Assembly (NCBI GenBank): GCA_016296045.1
Contig: JAEDKB010000049.1
Location: 1-9,050 of the forward strand
Direction: 5' to 3'
Length of the DNA: 9,050 nucleotides
From: Oscillospiraceae bacterium
GTDB lineage: Bacteria; Bacillota; Clostridia; Oscillospirales; Oscillospiraceae
Shown here: piece by piece, positions 6,201-9,050 of the stretch
How the letters are laid out: each line of letters begins with the position of its first letter
Position numbering within the stretch: position 1 is the stretch's first letter
Notes under the pieces: model-generated
Database searches by the model: none
Seen by the model: only the letters and a program-made list of their open reading frames with translations
What the model was told of the DNA's origin: nothing
Translations under genes and position numbers: made by a program

Positions 6201-8763
6201 GGACGTTGACCGTGAAGTCGACTTCTTCATGTATCAGATCAACAACATCACCTTCACCGATAAGGACGGCAACGAGGGCACCGATGCTTACGGTCTGGTG
6301 AAAAAGGTTGTGGAAGCATATTATGATGTAACCATTGGTCCGGCAATAGTGGGCAGAGAGATCACCATTACCGTTACTGACATCAACGGCGATCTGGCAG
6401 CGGACGTTACAGTCTATTTCAACGGCGCTGAAATCGGCAAGACCAATGAACAGGGTCAGTTGACCACGGACATTGCGAAGGAACTGCCTGCGCTGACGGA
6501 TTTCATCGTCACAGCGCGCAGCGACAAGGGACTTTCCTTTGAGGCAAAGGGTACTGTTTTCACCTACGCCGGCAATGAAGATGCCCTGCCTACCTCTATT
6601 CAGACTATATACACCGCAAATGCGTCAACATCCCAGACGATCACATGGTTCTCCAACCTGAACTACGCACGGGAGAAAGCCTATATCCGCTTCATGACGG
6701 AGCAGGATTACCAGAAGCTCACCCGCGGCGAAGGTCCCGATACCGACTATATCACCCGACGCGGTACCTGCGAACCTGTCATGTTCCCCATTTCCAAGAG
6801 TGCGGCAGGCTTCAACTCCGTTACCCTGACCGACCTGACTCCCGATACCACCTATGTTTACTGGGTCGGCGACGGAAGTGAAGGCAACTGGTCTGAGAAA
6901 TGCACCTTCCATACCGAGCCGGAGACCAAGGAGGAAACCTCCTTCTATGTCCTGAGCGACACTCAGATGCTGGGCAACCCCGAAGCCGATGAGGAAGCCA
7001 TTTCCATCATGAATACCGTCCTTGCCGACATCGGTGCCAAGGGAGCTGACTTCGGCATTGTCACCGGCGACTATATCGACAACGGCGGTACCTACGGTCA
7101 TTATCAGGAGATGCTGGATCTCTTCCAGAACAGCGCCGTGGCCTCCGTGCCTCTGCTCAAGACTCTCGGCAATCACGAGTATTACGGCGATCTCAGCGGC
7201 GATGTGGCAAATAAGGTGTTTAGCCTGCCCGGCCGTGACTACTACTCCGTAGAGACCAACGGCGTCTATGTGGCTGTGATCAACAACAGCGCCGATCTGG
7301 ACGAGGCGATGCAGTGGCTGGCAGAGGATGCTGCAAAGAGCGAGTGCCAGTGGAAGTTCCTGTCTGTCCACCAGCCTGCCTATTACACCAACGTTAACGG
7401 TGGCAGCAACGCATTCCACGAGAAGATTCCTGCTGTGGCGGAAGCGGCTGGCATCGACATTGTCTTCTCCGGTCACGATCATTCCTATGCCCGTACTGAA
7501 ATGCTGAAGGACGGCAGAGTTGTTGAGGATGACGGCACTGTCTACATGATTTGCGGTGATATGGGTGAAAAGTCCCGTGATCTGAACTATGCGGCAACCA
7601 ACGATCCCAACTTCCACTTTGCAATGGTTTCTCAGGAGTATGAAGCTTTGTACGTTATGGTCAAGGCTACTGCCAAGTCCCTGACTGTGACTGCATATAA
7701 TCTTGACGGTACCATCATGGATAGCTTCACCAAAACCGTCAAAGAAGAGCAGCCTGATCCCGGTCCCGATGATCCTGATCCCACTCCCGAGACGCATAAT
7801 TACGTCTATAACCGTACCATCGGCACGCTGATCTGCACCGATGCGGATTGCGGCATGGAAGCACCTGCTGATTATACCGGTTGGGCAACAGACTCCGCCT
7901 CCGGCAAGAAGATGTACTTCATCGGCGGCAAATATCAGACCGGTTGGTTCACTTTAGGCGATGAAGTCTATCATTTCGATGCAAAAACCGGTGAAGCGCA
8001 CATATTTACCACGTTCAACGATGTAAAGACTACTTGCGTTGAGCAAGGCTATATGGATATTGTCTGCTCCTGCGGTGAAAAAGAGCACTTCGAGCACGCC
8101 AAACCCTCTGGCCATGTGAATGAGCAGAAGACAACTAACGACGGCACCGTTTACTATGTCTGCAAGAACTGCGGCAGAATTTCGAAGTATAATCTGTCGT
8201 TTGCAGATGTTATGGATGATGACTGGTTTGCGCCGAATGTTGCCTATGTTGTTGAAAACGGCCTGTTCGCCGGCAGAAACGCGCTGACCTTTGATCCCGA
8301 TACCGCGATGACCAGAGTGGAATTTGTTTCTGTTATCTGGCGCTTGGCCGGAAAGCCGGAATTCGAAAATACCAGCAAGCCGATCTATTCTGACTGCAAC
8401 GGCAATGCGTGGTATTCTGCTGCGGTCAACTGGTCGACGAAGTACGGCATCATTAACGGTGTCGGAGATAACCTGTTTGATCCGGACGGCAATATTACCC
8501 GTGAGCAGATCGTAACGATCCTCTACCGCTATGCGGAGTATATCAAATTAGAGCATGAGTCTGTTTCCGCGGATTATAAGTCAATGTTCATTGACGGCAA
8601 GACAGTTTCCGAATACGCGGATCAGGCAATGTCGTGGGCAGTCGGTGCCGGCCTGATTCAGGGCGATGAGGCAAACCGGATTGTACCGCAGGGTCTTGCA
8701 ACCCGTGCAGAGGTGGCGACGATGATTATGCGTTACCATAAGCTGCTCAATGCGGTTGAATGA
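3295..8763 (+). CDS. Secreted phosphodiester glycosidase / PAP-like metallophosphoesterase with SLH anchor
   Basis: This encodes a 1822-residue surface enzyme with two predicted catalytic domains. The start is set by GGAGG seven bases upstream and a signal peptide (KKALCVILMLAMVISMV, cleavage near AFA-A, residues 28-29). Residues about 100-308 form a NAGPA-type phosphodiester glycosidase domain. It shows TNGDYYN (137-143), VVDGRQAPYSSGLTIWE (235-251) and DGGGSAT (268-274). Residues about 318-500 hold two Ig-like segments. Residues 503-765 form an unassigned beta-rich, aromatic-rich module ending YFDDYRF, perhaps carbohydrate binding. Residues about 770-1090 hold further Ig-like and possibly cohesin-like segments. 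Residues about 1096-1210 match the PAP N-terminal fibronectin-like domain (LTPDTTYVYWVGD). Residues about 1215-1480 form a calcineurin-like metallophosphoesterase: D1222-T-Q1224, GD (1258-1259), GNHE (1292-1295), H1359 and GHDH (1393-1396). A Pro/Asp linker (about 1487-1499) leads to a Cys-containing, wall-binding-like stretch (1503-1630). Three SLH repeats follow at about 1636-1690, 1696-1753 and 1758-1820. The substrate is unknown; sugar-phosphate diesters of glycans or wall polymers are plausible. Confidence 0.92.
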   Translation: MESAILKKALCVILMLAMVISMVPTAFAAELQERAVVGAAGKYVISQTDYPITSGVTESQILLNNAEGNDQVACFMMTAKPQAQISFKASYHGYYTEGSTPASRAEKAENLTWGMDRTTDQAANYEKATGDKVIFATNGDYYNMQTAQPLGYLVMEGNVVQTDNGLAQEPYFAVLKDGSFAIRDYGTPLDDVQEAVSGPFYLVKDGVNVANKDDPYLMPRNAIGMKEDGTVVTCVVDGRQAPYSSGLTIWETAELMLANGVVDCIYLDGGGSATYASVREGTEDLIVRNSPSDGPERTVASALLMVSTAPSDGNFDHASLYPKNQVYTPGSSVQMEAIGVDKTGAPAEVPADLNWYVPAGQGTISEDGIFTAKAGYYGQVDVSLRKGNTVYGTTTLQIADIDDLYFVGESISLDFNSDSDLGLTAKSEKRFINYKVGDFTWEINSLTEGVQNADFGVMNGNIFHTASADQTLNGTVTVSYTKQDGTVLSDTISVEIGKLPVVMQDFEPDENGQLTAAHFHMGKNTYHYEDSPYGPGYVGDYPELTVITGGTYSGAPTYTTLTAPYAFTGNYDSAVPAAPIFNANGYTYYLWPNGTIDQYMAGDLKTISREDGGQVRSGDYALELDYDYASYNGSANANFYIRYCGEELNIEGYPTEVGVWIYAPEGTANYMIACDIAAWNGNGYSTKNLFLTAANGSPVINWTGWMYCSANIESLHPFISEEHPLKIRQGEGLFWLSYQPGKQLGGRYNGSLYFDDYRFVYGTNLDDLVNPEITSVSLNGVEIAEDGSTVIDTSSVEIKALFNDPESKNRSGVDASKTVMFIDNKNISVDGSDAEATTRTTLGNGPHTITVQVADGDGNMANITRSFTVAAADASNAKITVTAPEAVTLGGKYVMEVKADGVVNQVDLSMLNINSDFCKVEPEVVFTEGVTGTSTYTPTGFKKSSLVMNMTAEAGMTGTIATITFTIPEDVDREVDFFMYQINNITFTDKDGNEGTDAYGLVKKVVEAYYDVTIGPAIVGREITITVTDINGDLAADVTVYFNGAEIGKTNEQGQLTTDIAKELPALTDFIVTARSDKGLSFEAKGTVFTYAGNEDALPTSIQTIYTANASTSQTITWFSNLNYAREKAYIRFMTEQDYQKLTRGEGPDTDYITRRGTCEPVMFPISKSAAGFNSVTLTDLTPDTTYVYWVGDGSEGNWSEKCTFHTEPETKEETSFYVLSDTQMLGNPEADEEAISIMNTVLADIGAKGADFGIVTGDYIDNGGTYGHYQEMLDLFQNSAVASVPLLKTLGNHEYYGDLSGDVANKVFSLPGRDYYSVETNGVYVAVINNSADLDEAMQWLAEDAAKSECQWKFLSVHQPAYYTNVNGGSNAFHEKIPAVAEAAGIDIVFSGHDHSYARTEMLKDGRVVEDDGTVYMICGDMGEKSRDLNYAATNDPNFHFAMVSQEYEALYVMVKATAKSLTVTAYNLDGTIMDSFTKTVKEEQPDPGPDDPDPTPETHNYVYNRTIGTLICTDADCGMEAPADYTGWATDSASGKKMYFIGGKYQTGWFTLGDEVYHFDAKTGEAHIFTTFNDVKTTCVEQGYMDIVCSCGEKEHFEHAKPSGHVNEQKTTNDGTVYYVCKNCGRISKYNLSFADVMDDDWFAPNVAYVVENGLFAGRNALTFDPDTAMTRVEFVSVIWRLAGKPEFENTSKPIYSDCNGNAWYSAAVNWSTKYGIINGVGDNLFDPDGNITREQIVTILYRYAEYIKLEHESVSADYKSMFIDGKTVSEYADQAMSWAVGAGLIQGDEANRIVPQGLATRAEVATMIMRYHKLLNAVE

Positions 8764-8792
8764 TCTCAAGGCAGCACGGCAAACATAAGAAC

Positions 8793-8833
8793 GAATACAG
8801 ATGTTGATTGGTGAAATCAAATTATCTGTGTTC
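8793..8833 (+). other. Imperfect hairpin in 3' untranslated region
   Basis: GAATACAGAT (8793-8802) pairs with ATCTGTGTTC (8824-8833) through nine Watson-Crick pairs and one G-T pair. An inner stem pairs TTGATT (8804-8809) with AATCAA (8815-8820) around GGTGA. It starts 29 bases after the large gene's stop. No T-tract follows, so it may protect or trim the mRNA end rather than terminate. Confidence 0.45.
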
Positions 8834-8837
8834 CGAA

Positions 8838-8854
8838 TGCACCCGCACGGTGCA
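8838..8854. other. Short hairpin downstream of the large gene
   Basis: TGCACC (8838-8843) pairs exactly with GGTGCA (8849-8854) around a five-base loop. There is no T-tract on either side. It is too short to assign a role, but it stacks directly after the preceding hairpin. Confidence 0.25.
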
Positions 8855-8901
8855 CAAAGCGCGTGATAACCAAGCTTTATAAGGCTTGAAATCCGCTATA
8901 A

Positions 8902-8944
8902 AATCCCGATGGAAAGAGAATTCATTTCACTTTCCATCGGGATT
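8902..8944. terminator. Probable terminator hairpin, stronger on the minus strand
   Basis: A perfect 15-bp stem pairs AATCCCGATGGAAAG (8902-8916) with its exact complement (8930-8944) around a 13-base loop. The plus-strand 3' flank is GCAGAC, with no T-run. On the minus strand the stem runs straight into TTTATAG, giving a short run of Ts. It may therefore end a minus-strand transcript entering from the right. It could also serve as a T-poor terminator for the large gene. The rest of 8764-9050 shows no gene that I can support. Confidence 0.55.
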
Positions 8945-9050
8945 GCAGACTGTCGATAAAGGTCCAAACCGTCAAAACAAAGTATAGCATAATTATATGC
9001 ATCGCATTGGTTACAACCTTTCAACCAACGGGTCATATCAAATACGAAAG

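Noticed and set aside
6625..7797. A 390-codon open frame on the minus strand opposite the metallophosphoesterase
   Set aside because: It is directly antisense to the catalytic motifs GNHE and GHDH, which are plainly coding on the plus strand. Its translation has the same V/I/G/H-rich shadow character.
8992..9024. Minus-strand promoter with TATAAT at 8992-8997
   Set aside because: The -10 is perfect, but the only good -35 (TTGAAA, 9019-9024) is 21 bases away, and no supported gene follows it on that strand.
9007..9028. Inverted repeat TTGGTT/AACCAA near the right edge
   Set aside because: It is only six pairs with a ten-base loop and no T-tract. It is close to chance expectation and the context is cut off by the window.

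Overview
The window looks like chromosomal DNA from a low-to-mid GC Gram-positive anaerobe, most likely a Clostridia/Oscillospiraceae-type gut or rumen bacterium. The reasons are two secreted proteins that each end in three S-layer homology (SLH) repeats, strong AGGAG-type ribosome binding sites, a CotH-family kinase domain, and sigma-A-like promoters. I cannot name the species from sequence alone.

Layout, left to right. (1) Bases 1-743 hold most of a plus-strand ATP-binding protein of a polar amino acid ABC transporter; its N-terminus lies outside the window. (2) A strong hairpin at 794-832, flanked by T-rich tracts on both sides, serves as a shared terminator between this gene and the convergent gene that follows. 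(3) Bases 843-3125 on the minus strand encode a secreted CotH-type kinase with a C-terminal SLH anchor. (4) Bases 3126-3294 are a compact divergent control region. Two back-to-back sigma-A-type promoters have a 20-bp inverted repeat lying between their -35 boxes. (5) Bases 3295-8763 on the plus strand encode a 1822-residue secreted multidomain protein. Its order is signal peptide, phosphodiester glycosidase (NAGPA family), several beta-sandwich modules, a purple-acid-phosphatase-like N-domain with a calcineurin-like metallophosphoesterase, a Pro/Asp linker, a Cys-containing wall-binding-like stretch and three SLH repeats. (6) Bases 8764-9050 are non-coding as far as I can tell and hold three hairpins.

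Working model (inference): the two divergent genes form a surface phospho-chemistry unit. The CotH-like enzyme could add phosphate to exported proteins. The large enzyme could remove a sugar from a sugar-phosphodiester and then hydrolyse the exposed phosphomonoester. Both would be held on the same cell wall by SLH repeats and co-controlled from one intergenic region. The ABC transporter gene is probably an unrelated neighbour, cut off by the bidirectional terminator.
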